In this document: one piece after another, positions 17,468 to 27,755 of the stretch | How positions within the stretch are numbered: position 1 is the first letter of the stretch | Layout of the letters: the number at the start of each line of letters is the position of its first letter | NCBI RefSeq assembly: GCF_039830135.1 | Contig: NZ_CP156081.1 | Span: 2,652,001 to 2,716,000, forward strand | Direction: 5' to 3' | Length of the DNA: 64,000 bases | From: Defluviimonas sp. SAOS-178_SWC | Lineage (GTDB): Bacteria; Pseudomonadota; Alphaproteobacteria; Rhodobacterales; Rhodobacteraceae | Notes under the pieces: model-generated | The model's input: only the letters and a program-made list of their open reading frames with translations | What the model was told of the DNA's origin: nothing | The model's database searches: none | Program-made: the position numbers and the translations under genes

Positions 17468-18618
17468 GAGCGGCTCCGGATCGATTGGACAACGGGATAT
17501 TGCGCGCGGTGGCGGGCGCGCAGGATCAGCACCCAGACCACGAGCGCGCCCAGCTGGTGGGCGAGGCCAAGCGCCAGCGGCGCGGCGTGCAGAACCGTGA
17601 CGATGCCGAGGACGACCTGGCCGAACATCATGGCGGCCATCCAGTCGAAGGCGGTTTTCGTCACCGGATGGGCGGAGCGCCGCCCCTTGCGCCAGACAAC
17701 CACCGCGAAGGCGAAGAGAAGGTAGCCCGACATCCGGTGGACGAATTGCACGAGGCCCGGATTCTCGAAGAAGGCGAGCACGGCCGGCCCGCCCTCGGGC
17801 AGGTAGAACGCGTCCGCCGGAAAGAAGCTTTCCCCCATCAGCGGCCAGGTCGGAAAGGCACGGCCGGCGTCGATCCCGGCCACCAGCGCGCCGAGCAGGA
17901 TCTGCAGGAAGGCGAAATGCATGAGGCCGGTGGAGAGCGAGAAGAGCTTTGCCTCGCGCGAGCGCCGGGCCTGCAACAGCGCGGATTCCGTCCGCGACAG
18001 CGAGAGCATGTCCCAGGCGATCAGCCCGAGGATCGCGAAGGCGAGGCCGAGATGGACCGCCAGCCGGTAGGAGGCGACATCGACCATACGGCCCGTGAGT
18101 CCGGAGGAGACCATCCACCAGCCGATCGCGCCTTGCAGCCCGCCGAGCGCGCCGAGGCCGAGAAGGCGCCCCGTCCATCCGGTCGGAATCCGCTTCGTCG
18201 CCCAGAAGAAGACGAAACCGGCCGCCCAGACGAGGCCGATGACCCGGCCGAGCTGCCGGTGCCCCCACTCCCACCAGTAGATCGACTTGAAAGCGTCGAG
18301 GTCCATCCGGTGGTTCTGAAGCTGGAATTCCGGGCTCGCCTGGTATTTCGCGAATTCCGACTGCCAGTCGGCCTCGTTCATCGGCGGCAGGGCGCCGGTG
18401 ACGGGCCGCCATTCGGTGATCGAGAGGCCACTGTCGGTGAGCCGGGTCAGCCCCCCCACCGCGATCATCGCCACGACGAGGGCGAAAAGCACCGCAAGCC
18501 AGATCCGGATCGCGCCGCGCGCGCCGCCCCGACCCCGGTCGATCATGCCGCCCTTCGGCGCCTCGGCGGGCTTCGTCCCGGCCCCGACCTCTTCGAAGAT
18601 GCTGCGTTTCTCAGCCAT
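17464..18618 (-). CDS. ctaA: Heme A synthase, COX15/CtaA type 2
   Basis: 384 residues, about eight membrane helices. Oxidises the C8 methyl of heme O to formyl for aa3 oxidase. Conserved histidines are visible in WEWGHRQLGRVIGL, VHLGLAFAILG, FVHRMSGYLL and LAHQLGALVVW; the N-terminal half has GGLTRLTDSGLSITEW. GGGAGGGG lies before the ATG at 18618. Overlaps the M32 peptidase gene. The oxidase genes themselves are not in this window. Confidence 0.93.
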   Translation of the reverse strand: MAEKRSIFEEVGAGTKPAEAPKGGMIDRGRGGARGAIRIWLAVLFALVVAMIAVGGLTRLTDSGLSITEWRPVTGALPPMNEADWQSEFAKYQASPEFQLQNHRMDLDAFKSIYWWEWGHRQLGRVIGLVWAAGFVFFWATKRIPTGWTGRLLGLGALGGLQGAIGWWMVSSGLTGRMVDVASYRLAVHLGLAFAILGLIAWDMLSLSRTESALLQARRSREAKLFSLSTGLMHFAFLQILLGALVAGIDAGRAFPTWPLMGESFFPADAFYLPEGGPAVLAFFENPGLVQFVHRMSGYLLFAFAVVVWRKGRRSAHPVTKTAFDWMAAMMFGQVVLGIVTVLHAAPLALGLAHQLGALVVWVLILRARHRAQYPVVQSIRSRS

Positions 18619-18725
18619 CCGCCCCTCCCGCTTCGCGCCGCGGACACTAGGCCCGGGGCCGGGGAGCTTCAAGAGTGGGCGCGCCGGAGAGGCGTTTTGC
18701 CCCGGCCCGCGCGACCCGGCCCGCC

Positions 18726-19463
18726 CTATCCGTCCCGCTTGCGCAGGATCTGCCTGAGGACGCCGTGGAGCGTCTGCACATCGGCGCGGGTCAGCGGCAT
18801 CCGGCTCCAGAGGTTGCGAAGGCTGAGCTTCATGCTCTCTTCCCGCGTGGCCGGGAAGAAGTACCCGGCCTCTTCCAGCCGCTCCTCGTAGTGATCACCG
18901 AGCTTCCCGATCTCGATTGCGGTCGCAAGCTCCGTCCCGGCAAGCTCCAGGACCTCGGCCGGTGTCGTGTCTCCCTGCCGCCGCCACTCGTAGGCGCAGA
19001 GTAGAACCGCCTGAGCAAGGTTGAGCGAGGCGAAGTCGGGGTTCACCGGCACCGAGATGATCGCGTTCGCACGCGACACGTCGTCGTTCTCCAGCCCCGC
19101 GCGTTCCGGACCGAAAAGAACCGCGACCTTCTGGCCCGAGGCCGACAGGGCCCGCGCATGCTCCATCGCCCGTTCCGGCGTCATCACCGGCTTCGTCAGG
19201 TCGCGCGCGCGCGCCGTCGTGGCGAAGACATAGGCGCAGTCGACGATCGCCTCCGGCAGCGTCGGAAAGACGCCGGCATGGTCGAGCACCCGCCCCGCCG
19301 CCCCCGAGGCCATCGCGACGGCGCGCGGGTTCGGCCAGCCGTCGCGCGGATCGACGAGCCGCATGTGGCTCAGCCCGAAGTTCAGCATCGCGCGCGCGGC
19401 CGCGCCGATATTCTCGCCCATCTGCGGGCGGACGAGGACGATGGCGGGCTGAAGGTCGGACAT
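18726..19463 (-). CDS. SpoU/TrmH-family RNA methyltransferase, TrmJ-like
   Basis: 245 residues. SPOUT motifs are clear: LVRPQMGENIGAAARAMLNF (motif 1), VAVLFGPERAGLEND (motif 2) and PVNPDFASLNLAQAV (motif 3). The length with a C-terminal helical extension fits TrmJ, which 2'-O-methylates residue 32 of tRNA anticodon loops. AGGAAA precedes the ATG at 19463. It lies 107 bp upstream of cox15 on the same strand. Confidence 0.88.
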   Translation of the reverse strand: MSDLQPAIVLVRPQMGENIGAAARAMLNFGLSHMRLVDPRDGWPNPRAVAMASGAAGRVLDHAGVFPTLPEAIVDCAYVFATTARARDLTKPVMTPERAMEHARALSASGQKVAVLFGPERAGLENDDVSRANAIISVPVNPDFASLNLAQAVLLCAYEWRRQGDTTPAEVLELAGTELATAIEIGKLGDHYEERLEEAGYFFPATREESMKLSLRNLWSRMPLTRADVQTLHGVLRQILRKRDG

Positions 19464-19740
19464 CCGTGCGTTTCCTGAAAGTGCGGGGCCTGATACGATG
19501 CCCACACCCATATCGCAAGGCGGCCGCATGCCCTGGGACGCAAGACCGGCGCAGTGCCTGCGCGACGATCTCGCCGCGCTGCCTGCCGGACACCGCCGCG
19601 TCCGACGATGCGCGGCGCGGGCGGCTCATGGCGATGGCGCTTGCCGTCGTCCGCGCGCTGCCGCCGAAATGAGCCTGCCCGTAGCCAAGCCGGAAAATCT
19701 GCGCTAAGGCCGCTTGCGCAGAGATATTCCGGAGCCTGAC

Positions 19741-20361
19741 ATGGCCAGCACCGACCGACCGCAGATCTACCTCATCACGCCGCCGGACTTCGGGCTGGAG
19801 ACGTTTCCCGACCAGCTTGCCCGCCTCCTCGACGGGACCGAGATCGCCTGCATCCGGCTGGCGATGGCGGGATCGGACGCCGACAAGATCGGGCGTGCGG
19901 CCGACGCGCTCAGGCTCGTCGCGCATGAGCGCGATGTGGCGCTGGTGGTCGAGACCCATGTGCAGATCGCCGAGCGCCACGGGCTCGACGGCGTGCATCT
20001 GACCGACGGCGCCCGCAATGTCCGCGCCGCGCGCAAGGTGCTCGGCGCCGATGCGATCGTCGGCGCGTTCTGCGGCGACTCGCGACATGAAGGCATGAAT
20101 GCGGGGGAATCGGGGGCGGATTACGTGGCATTCGGCCCGGTCGGCGACCTGCCCCTCGGGACCGGAACGAAGGCGGATCGCGACCTCTTCGCCTGGTGGT
20201 CGGAGATGATCGAGGTTCCGGTCGTCGCCGAAGGCGGGCTGACGCCGACCTTGATCACCGACCTTGCGCCCGTCAGCGATTTCCTGGGCATCGGCACCGA
20301 GATCTGGTCGGGCGAAGACCCGCTGGCCGCTCTGAAGGCCCTTCTGGCGCCCCTCGGCTGA
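19741..20361 (+). CDS. Thiamine-phosphate-synthase-like (ThiE/TenI) TIM-barrel protein
   Basis: 206 residues. The barrel pattern of ThiE is present: QIYLITPPDF, HGLDGVHLTDGARNVRAARK, SGADYVAFGPV and PVVAEGG near the end. However, the pyrophosphate-binding segment (normally Q-x-R-x-K) reads CIRLAM, and the metal-binding Asn-Asp is replaced by Glu-Thr in LVVETHVQIA. This points to a paralogue with altered activity rather than the main ThiE. No thi genes are near. Start at 19741 chosen because the barrel begins directly after it. Confidence 0.75.
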   Translation: MASTDRPQIYLITPPDFGLETFPDQLARLLDGTEIACIRLAMAGSDADKIGRAADALRLVAHERDVALVVETHVQIAERHGLDGVHLTDGARNVRAARKVLGADAIVGAFCGDSRHEGMNAGESGADYVAFGPVGDLPLGTGTKADRDLFAWWSEMIEVPVVAEGGLTPTLITDLAPVSDFLGIGTEIWSGEDPLAALKALLAPLG

Positions 20362-20371
20362 GCACTGCCGC

Positions 20372-21211
20372 TCAGCCCTGGTAGCCTTCCCCCAAGGTCT
20401 GGCGCACGGTGCCGCGCACCGCGTCTTCGCAGTAGCGCGCGAGGTCCTTGCGCGACGCGAACGCATCGACGCTGACCGGCGCGTGGAAGGTGATCTCGAC
20501 ACTGCCCTGCCGCCACTGCGCGAGCGTCTTGATGAGGTGGGCGCCGAAGCTCATGTCGCCCCACCAGCCGTAGAAACGCTCACTGCGCCCCTCCGGCGCG
20601 CGGTAGATCACGCTGACCGGCTGGATCTGCATCTCGTGATCGAGACCGTGGCTGTAGAACGCGGCAAACAGCGTCGACTTGAACGGCAGAACCCTCAGCC
20701 CGTCGGTCGAGGTGCCCTCGGGGAAGAAGAGGAGCTTGTGCCCGGCCCGGATCCGCGCTTCGAAAAGCGCCTGCTGCTCTTTCGCGGCCTTAGGGTCGCG
20801 GGCGATGAAGGCGGTTCCGGTCGCCCGCGCAAGCCAGCCGATCAGCGGCCAGCCCGCGACTTCGGATTTCGAGACGAAATAGACCGACTGGCAGGCATTG
20901 AGCGAGAAGATGTCGAGCCAGGAGGCATGGTTCGCGACGACGGCCCCGGGCTGGCGCATCGGCCGGCCCGTGACCCTGTAGCGCATCCCCATGATCGGAA
21001 AGGCGAGGCGGCAGACCGCGCGGGTGACGTGCGGGGAGACCGGCCTGTCGAGCCCGGCCAACGGGCGCTCCACCAGCCGCACCGCGAGAAGCACCAGAAG
21101 GCCGCCATAGGTCACGGTCCCGAGGGCCGCCCCGCGCGTCAGCGCCAAGATCCACCCCGCCGGCCCGATCCGCACCTTGTCGCCGGAATCCTCGGCGCGC
21201 CAGGTGGTCAC
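20372..21211 (-). CDS. olsA: Lyso-ornithine lipid O-acyltransferase
   Basis: 279 residues. An AGPAT-family acyltransferase with NHASWLD (catalytic His and Asp) and FPEGTSTDG (phosphate/acceptor site), plus one or two N-terminal membrane helices. Because the gene directly follows olsB and overlaps it (GTG start at 21211 in a GTGA overlap), the second step of ornithine-lipid synthesis is the best assignment. It could also acylate lysophosphatidic acid, as Rhodobacter OlsA is known to do. Confidence 0.85.
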   Translation of the reverse strand: MTTWRAEDSGDKVRIGPAGWILALTRGAALGTVTYGGLLVLLAVRLVERPLAGLDRPVSPHVTRAVCRLAFPIMGMRYRVTGRPMRQPGAVVANHASWLDIFSLNACQSVYFVSKSEVAGWPLIGWLARATGTAFIARDPKAAKEQQALFEARIRAGHKLLFFPEGTSTDGLRVLPFKSTLFAAFYSHGLDHEMQIQPVSVIYRAPEGRSERFYGWWGDMSFGAHLIKTLAQWRQGSVEITFHAPVSVDAFASRKDLARYCEDAVRGTVRQTLGEGYQG

Positions 21212-21993
21212 GCCCGCGCCTCGTGCTTGCGGGTATAGAATCCCCGGTGGCGCGCGCTCATGGCCGCGGTGTCCATCAGCAGGCAGACATCGGTCGTGTT
21301 GAACTCCCGGTCGATGAAGGCGCCCTCGCCGACGAACCCGCCGAGCCGCAGATAGGCCTTGATCAGCGCCGGCATGGCCACCATCGCTTCGCGCCGGTCG
21401 AGCGCATCCGCCGGGATCAGGTCCATGCGCTGGAAATGCGACGGGAGCGCGCGGACCCGCAACGCCTCCGGCGCGAGATGGTGATGGTGGAGCCACGACA
21501 GCGGCACTTTCAGCGCCTCGATATCGGTGCCGTGAAAACTCGCGACGCCGAAGAGAACCTCGATCCCGTTATCGAGCACGTAGTCGGCCAGCGCGTTCCA
21601 CAAAAGGAACATCGCGGTGCCGCCCCGGTACTCCGCATCGACGCAGGAGCGGCCAAGCTCCAGAAGCCGCCGGCCCGAGGCGCGAAGCGGCCCGAGGTCG
21701 TATTCGCCGTCGCAATAGAAGCGCCCGAACCGCTCCGCCTGTTCGCTGCGCAAGAGCCGGTAGACGCCGACAACATGATCGCAGGCGGCTGCGTCGCGCG
21801 TCGTGTCGATGAGGACAAGGTGATCGTTCACGGGATCGAAGTCGTCGCGCTCGAAGCGGCGGGCATGGTCGACCAGCGGGCCGTCGCCGCCAAGCTCCTC
21901 GACAAAGACCCGGTAGCGCAGACGCTGGGCTGCCAGGAAATCGGCTTCGGAAGCCGCGAGACGGACCTGAAACTGGCTGCTGTCGGGGGTCAT
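21208..21993 (-). CDS. olsB: L-ornithine N-alpha-acyltransferase
   Basis: 261 residues, hemolysin/GNAT-type acyltransferase that transfers a 3-hydroxyacyl chain from ACP to ornithine. Family segments: LRYRVFVEELGG, VGVYRLLR, LLELGRSCVDAEYRGG and FGVASFHGTD. Directly coupled to olsA. Ornithine lipids replace phospholipids under phosphate limitation in this group; no Pho box could be identified upstream. Confidence 0.9.
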   Translation of the reverse strand: MTPDSSQFQVRLAASEADFLAAQRLRYRVFVEELGGDGPLVDHARRFERDDFDPVNDHLVLIDTTRDAAACDHVVGVYRLLRSEQAERFGRFYCDGEYDLGPLRASGRRLLELGRSCVDAEYRGGTAMFLLWNALADYVLDNGIEVLFGVASFHGTDIEALKVPLSWLHHHHLAPEALRVRALPSHFQRMDLIPADALDRREAMVAMPALIKAYLRLGGFVGEGAFIDREFNTTDVCLLMDTAAMSARHRGFYTRKHEARA

Positions 21994-22114
21994 GTCCGGC
22001 GCTTTGATCCGCGTCCCATCGAATGTCCGCGGTTTTATGCGGCGGTCCGGCCATTTGCAACCGGTTGACTCGAGCTCCGCCGCGTTGACACTACCTTACG
22101 TTGCTTTTAACTTC

Positions 22115-22120
22115 ATTATA
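22115..22120 (-). promoter_or_regulatory. Possible -10 element (TATAAT) for olsBA
   Basis: Minus-strand TATAAT lies 122 bases upstream of the olsB start in a short AT-rich patch (22100-22140). No convincing -35 at the right distance; it also lies just after the end of the frameshifted DUF3553 gene. Weak evidence only. Confidence 0.3.
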
Positions 22121-22131
22121 TCGCGTTAAAG

Positions 22132-22312
22132 TTATTCATCAGGATCAATGATCAGGATCAGTTCCACCCGTGACCCGTCTATGACGACCTTGCCCGCATG
22201 TTCGAAATTCACGGTGATCCGCGTTCCGATCCGCGTACTGGACCTGTCCAAGCCCCCAGTCCGTCTCGCCCGGATGGCGCACCAGCATGCCCGGTTCGAG
22301 GATCTCGTTCAC
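22132..22312 (-). pseudogene. DUF3553 protein gene with a one-base frameshift
   Basis: A GTG at 22312 with GGAGG upstream opens VNEILEPGMLVRHPGETDWG and ends the first frame at GQVQ (CAG, 22238-22240). Skipping one base (T at 22237 on the minus strand) continues as TRIGTRITVNFEHAGKVVID, then GSRVELILIIDPDE and TAA at 22132-22134. Joined, the product is 59 residues and matches the small DUF3553 proteins usual in Rhodobacterales. So either a real frameshift or a sequencing error. Unshifted, the frame gives an unrelated tail. Divergent from chpT, with 28 bp between the starts. Confidence 0.75.
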
Positions 22313-22340
22313 GCGCCGCCTCCAGCACCAAGGATAGATA

Positions 22341-22940
22341 ATGTCATCCGACCAACCTGACGTGATCGCGCTTCTCGGCTCGCGCATCTGCCATGACCTT
22401 ATCAGCCCGTTGAGCGCGATCGGCAATGGGGTGGAGTTGTTGATGATGTCGGGTACTGTTCCGGGACCCGAACTTGCCCTGATTTCGGAAAGCGTAACCA
22501 ATGCCAACGCCCGCATCCGCTTTTTCCGCATCGCCTACGGCGCGGCCAGCCCCGGCCAAAGCGTCGTACGGTCCGAAATCCGCTCCATCCTCGACGACAT
22601 GACGCGCGGCGGGCGGCTGTCGATCGACTGGCAGGCGCCGGGCAATGCCGCGCGGATCGAGGTGAAACTCGCCTTCCTCGCGTTGCAATGCCTTGAAACC
22701 GCACTTCCCTATGGCGGCCGGGTGACGATCGCGGCCGATGGCGATGCCTGGCGGATCGGCGCGGAGGCCGCTAAGATGAAGGTCGACGAAAATCTCTGGT
22801 CGCGGCTCACCGCGCCCGCGTCCGGGGCCGAGGTGGCGGCCGCCCATGTCCAGTTCCTGCTCTTCCCGGCGGAGCTTGCGCGACAGGGACGCAGGCTCAC
22901 GCTGCAAATGTCCGAACCCCGGATCGCGATGCGATACTGA
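22341..22940 (+). CDS. chpT: Histidine phosphotransferase ChpT
   Basis: 199 residues. Relays phosphate from the CckA kinase to CtrA and CpdR in the alphaproteobacterial cell-cycle and motility pathway. The phospho-accepting His18 is in SRICHDLISPLSAIGNGVEL, which resembles a kinase H-box; the C-terminal half is a degenerate HATPase-like domain without ATP-binding motifs. AAGGAT precedes the ATG. Convergent with proA, divergent from the DUF3553 gene. In Rhodobacterales the pathway controls flagella and gene-transfer agents rather than being essential. Confidence 0.92.
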   Translation: MSSDQPDVIALLGSRICHDLISPLSAIGNGVELLMMSGTVPGPELALISESVTNANARIRFFRIAYGAASPGQSVVRSEIRSILDDMTRGGRLSIDWQAPGNAARIEVKLAFLALQCLETALPYGGRVTIAADGDAWRIGAEAAKMKVDENLWSRLTAPASGAEVAAAHVQFLLFPAELARQGRRLTLQMSEPRIAMRY

Positions 22941-22972
22941 GCGCTTCGGGTTCGTGTTGCCCCGGTCCGCGC

Positions 22973-24238
22973 TCAGGCGCGGACGGTGCCGTCCCCGGTG
23001 ACGAGATACTTGAAGCTGGTGAGCTGTTCGGCTCCGACCGGCCCGCGCGCGTGAAGCTTGCCCGTGGCGATGCCGATCTCCGCCCCCATGCCGAATTCGC
23101 CGCCGTCGGCGAACTGGGTGGAGGCATTGCGCATCAGGATCGCGCTGTCGAGCCGCTCGAAGAACCGGGCGGCGGTCTCGTCGTTCTCGGTCAGGATCGC
23201 CTCGGTATGCTGGGAGCCATGGCGCCGGATATGGGCGATCGCCCCGTCCACCCCGTCGACGAGCTTCGCGGCGATGATCATGTCGAGGAACTCGCGGCCG
23301 AAATCCTCCGGCGCCGCCGGCACCGTGCCCGGCACTTCCAGCAGTTCGCCTTCGGTCCTGACCTCGACGCCCGCCTTGAGCAGGTCGGCGATCAGCACCG
23401 CCCCATGTTTAGCGTGGAACCGCCGGTCGATCAGCAGGCACTCGGCAGCCCCGCATATGCCGGTGCGCCGTGTCTTCGCGTTCAGGATCACCGCGCGCGC
23501 CTTCTCAAGATCGGCATCGCCGTCGGCATAGACGTGGCAGATGCCTTCGAGATGGGCAAAGACCGGCACCCGCGCCTCTTTCTGGACAAGGCCGACAAGG
23601 CCCTTGCCGCCCCTCGGCACGATCACGTCGATATGCGCGACCATCCGCAGCATTTCCGACACCGCCGCCCGGTCGCGGGTGGGCACCAGCTGGATCGCTG
23701 CCTCCGGCAGGCCCGCCTCTTTCAGCCCGGCCACGAGACAGGCATGGATCGCGCGCGAGGAATGGAAACTCTCCGACCCGCCGCGCAGGATCACGGCATT
23801 GCCGGACTTCAGGCACAGCGCCCCGGCATCGGCGGTCACGTTCGGCCGGCTTTCATAGATGACGCCGATGACACCAAGCGGCGTCCGCACCCGCTGGATA
23901 TGAAGGCCCGAGGGCATATCCCATTCCGCCATGACCGCCCCCACCGGATCGGCCTGCGCGGCAACGGAGCGGAGCCCGCCGACAATCCCGCGAATCCGCG
24001 CCTCGTCGAGCATCAGCCGGTCCATCATCGCCGGCGACAGCCCCTTTTCGGCCCCGTAAGCGAGATCCTTCGCATTGGCCTCGACGATCTCCTGCCGGCG
24101 CGCCCAGACGGCCTCCGCGGCCGCGACCAGCGCGGCCTCTTTGCGGTCGGCCGGGGCAAAGCACAACTCCGCCGCCGCGGCTTTCGCCGTCGCGCCGATT
24201 TCCGCCATCAGCGCGGGAATGTCGCCCAGATCCTTCAT
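22973..24238 (-). CDS. proA: Gamma-glutamyl phosphate reductase
   Basis: 421 residues, full length. Reduces glutamyl-5-phosphate to the semialdehyde in proline synthesis. [18 protein letters not shown] and [15 protein letters not shown], with the catalytic Cys, are clear, as is [13 protein letters not shown] at the C-terminus. The ATG at 24238 matches the usual N-terminus. It follows proB by 79 bases; one copy of the dispersed repeat sits in that gap. Confidence 0.97.
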   Translation of the reverse strand: MKDLGDIPALMAEIGATAKAAAAELCFAPADRKEAALVAAAEAVWARRQEIVEANAKDLAYGAEKGLSPAMMDRLMLDEARIRGIVGGLRSVAAQADPVGAVMAEWDMPSGLHIQRVRTPLGVIGVIYESRPNVTADAGALCLKSGNAVILRGGSESFHSSRAIHACLVAGLKEAGLPEAAIQLVPTRDRAAVSEMLRMVAHIDVIVPRGGKGLVGLVQKEARVPVFAHLEGICHVYADGDADLEKARAVILNAKTRRTGICGAAECLLIDRRFHAKHGAVLIADLLKAGVEVRTEGELLEVPGTVPAAPEDFGREFLDMIIAAKLVDGVDGAIAHIRRHGSQHTEAILTENDETAARFFERLDSAILMRNASTQFADGGEFGMGAEIGIATGKLHARGPVGAEQLTSFKYLVTGDGTVRA

Positions 24239-24244
24239 CGCGCG

Positions 24245-24280
24245 CCCCTTCATCTTGCCGCAAATATCCCCGCCGGAGGC
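24245..24280 (+). repeat. Dispersed intergenic repeat, copy B
   Basis: CTTCATCTTGCCGCAAATAT core followed by CCCCGCCGGAGGC, between proA and proB. Plus orientation, i.e. antisense to the operon. Without the second hairpin arm seen in copy C. Confidence 0.6.
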
Positions 24281-24317
24281 ATGCGCAATCTGCGCATTCC
24301 AAGGCGTGCCCCGGTCA

Positions 24318-26494
<2,177 letters not shown>

Positions 26495-26510
26495 CTATTT
26501 CGCAAGGGCG

Positions 26511-26577
26511 GCGCGAAACCGGCGTATGTTTCGCGTCGTTGCGGCGTAGGTCTCGCGTAGGTTTTCCGTAACTACAG
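26511..26577. repeat. 11-bp periodic array with a 21-bp motif, upstream of obgE
   Basis: Units begin at 26511, 26522, 26533, 26544, 26555 and 26566, exactly 11 bases apart: GCGCGAAACCG, GCGTATGTTTC, GCGTCGTTGCG, GCGTAGGTCTC, GCGTAGGTTTT and CCGTAACTACA. Units vary but share xCGTAxxT. The last two contain GTAGGTTTTCCGTAACTACA; an almost identical 21-mer is at 59552-59572. Starts 62 bases upstream of the obgE ATG. Function unknown; helical phasing would suit protein binding on one face of the DNA. Confidence 0.6.
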
Positions 26578-26642
26578 ACCGCGCACCCGAAAGCCGGAGC
26601 ATCGCGCCGTCCGGACCTGCCGCCAGGTCCGGATGCGGCGCC

Positions 26643-27182
26643 TCATCCCATCTTGCGCAGGTAGGTCCAGGTGGGCACCGTGGCGCCCCGTGCGACCGAA
26701 AAGGCCTCGGCGTCGCCGAGATAGTCGAAGCCGGTATTGGTCAGCACCCGTGCGGAGCCGGGATTGTCCTGAAAGACCTCGGCAAACAGCGTGCGCGAGC
26801 GATGCGGGTTGGCCGCGACGATGGCGGACACCGCCTCCGACGCGTAGCCGGTGTTCCAGAAGGCGGGCGCGACCCAGTACTTGATCTCGCTCTGGTCCCG
26901 CTCCATCCGGGTCAGGCTGACGATGCCCAGAACCTCCGCATGGCCGCGTTCGGAACCGTCCATGACCCAGACATCCTCGCTCCGCTTCTCGGCGAGGCTG
27001 CGGGCGATATAGGCCTCGACCGCGCCGGGGGGCAGCGGATGGGGGATCGTGCGGGTCCCTTCGGCGAGCCGGCGGTCGGCGGCATACATCGCGATGAGAC
27101 CGGCGTCCGAGCGCCTGAGCGGGCGCAGCCCGAACCGCTCAGCCGCGAGTTCGGGCTGAACGACGATAGGTTCCTGAATCAT
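26643..27182 (-). CDS. GNAT-family N-acetyltransferase (RimJ/RimL-like)
   Basis: 179 residues. Starts ERFGLRPLRRSDAGLIAMYA, as in acetyltransferase_3 proteins; IKYWVAPAFWNTGYASEAV is the acetyl-CoA pyrophosphate loop region (normally Q/RxxGxG/A, here NTGYA). Lies between rpmA and obgE, where Rhodobacterales commonly carry one or two GNAT genes. Substrate could be a protein N-terminus or small molecule. Confidence 0.87.
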   Translation of the reverse strand: MIQEPIVVQPELAAERFGLRPLRRSDAGLIAMYAADRRLAEGTRTIPHPLPPGAVEAYIARSLAEKRSEDVWVMDGSERGHAEVLGIVSLTRMERDQSEIKYWVAPAFWNTGYASEAVSAIVAANPHRSRTLFAEVFQDNPGSARVLTNTGFDYLGDAEAFSVARGATVPTWTYLRKMG

Positions 27183-27425
27183 ACCGTCCCTCCTCCGAAA
27201 CGGATCGTGAGATCCACGGCCGCCCTACCGGCCCGGACCTCTTTGAAACTCGCAACCCGGCGCCAGGCCCCTCCCGGACCCGTTGGCGCCGCCTTGCCCG
27301 ATACACCCGAAATGGGGCGTGAGAGTGGCCGGTTCAACCGGGCCGGGTTCACGCTTGCGACGGTCGCGCTGACAATCGCCTGTTCGCGTGACATGTCTGG
27401 CATACTCCCGCCACCAATGAAGAAG

Positions 27426-27451
27426 GGGACCGACCTTCCGGCCGATCCCCC
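27426..27451 (-). terminator. Terminator of rplU-rpmA
   Basis: On the minus strand GGGGATCGGCC, loop GGAA, GGTCGGTCCCC: 11 bp with two G-T wobbles and a GNRA-type loop, followed by CTTCTTCATT. The trailing tract is only moderately U-rich. It begins 29 bases after the rpmA stop. Confidence 0.7.
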
Positions 27452-27453
27452 GT

Positions 27454-27472
27454 TTACAATCCGATTGTAAAG
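27454..27472. repeat. Perfect AT-rich palindrome after rpmA
   Basis: TTTACAATC-C-GATTGTAAA, 9-bp arms about a single central base, seven bases after the rpmA stop and just before the terminator. With a one-base centre it cannot form an RNA hairpin easily over its full length; it looks more like a DNA-binding site. Confidence 0.6.
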
Positions 27473-27479
27473 GTTCGGC

Positions 27480-27749
27480 TTACTCTGCTGCCTCCGCCGC
27501 AGGGAGGACCGAAATGAACGTACGGCCCTTGAGACCCTTCTTGAAGGTCACGAGTCCGTCGACGGTCGCGAAGATCGTGTGGTCACGACCCATGCCGACC
27601 CCTTCGCCCGGCCACCACGTGGTGCCGCGCTGACGCACGATGATCGCACCCGGCTGCGCCGACTGGCCACCGAAGAGTTTCACGCCGAGACGACGGCCGA
27701 CCGAGTCGCGACCGTTGCGGGACGAACCGCCTGCTTTTTTGTGTGCCAT
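27480..27749 (-). CDS. rpmA: 50S ribosomal protein L27
   Basis: 89 residues. Starts [20 protein letters not shown], the conserved L27 N-terminus that reaches the peptidyl-transferase centre, followed by [20 protein letters not shown]. Full length; six bases downstream of rplU. Confidence 0.98.
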   Translation of the reverse strand: MAHKKAGGSSRNGRDSVGRRLGVKLFGGQSAQPGAIIVRQRGTTWWPGEGVGMGRDHTIFATVDGLVTFKKGLKGRTFISVLPAAEAAE

Positions 27750-27755
27750 GGGGTG

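Noticed and set aside
22085..22113. TTGACA-N17-TAACTT as a plus-strand sigma-70 promoter for chpT
   Set aside because: 230 bases upstream of chpT with a poor -10; too weak to list as a feature.
27179..27403. A 74-codon frame between rpmA and the GNAT gene, overlapping the latter by four bases
   Set aside because: Low-complexity, Arg/Ala-rich product with no family and poor ribosome-binding site. Kept out, though the ATGA-like overlap made it tempting.
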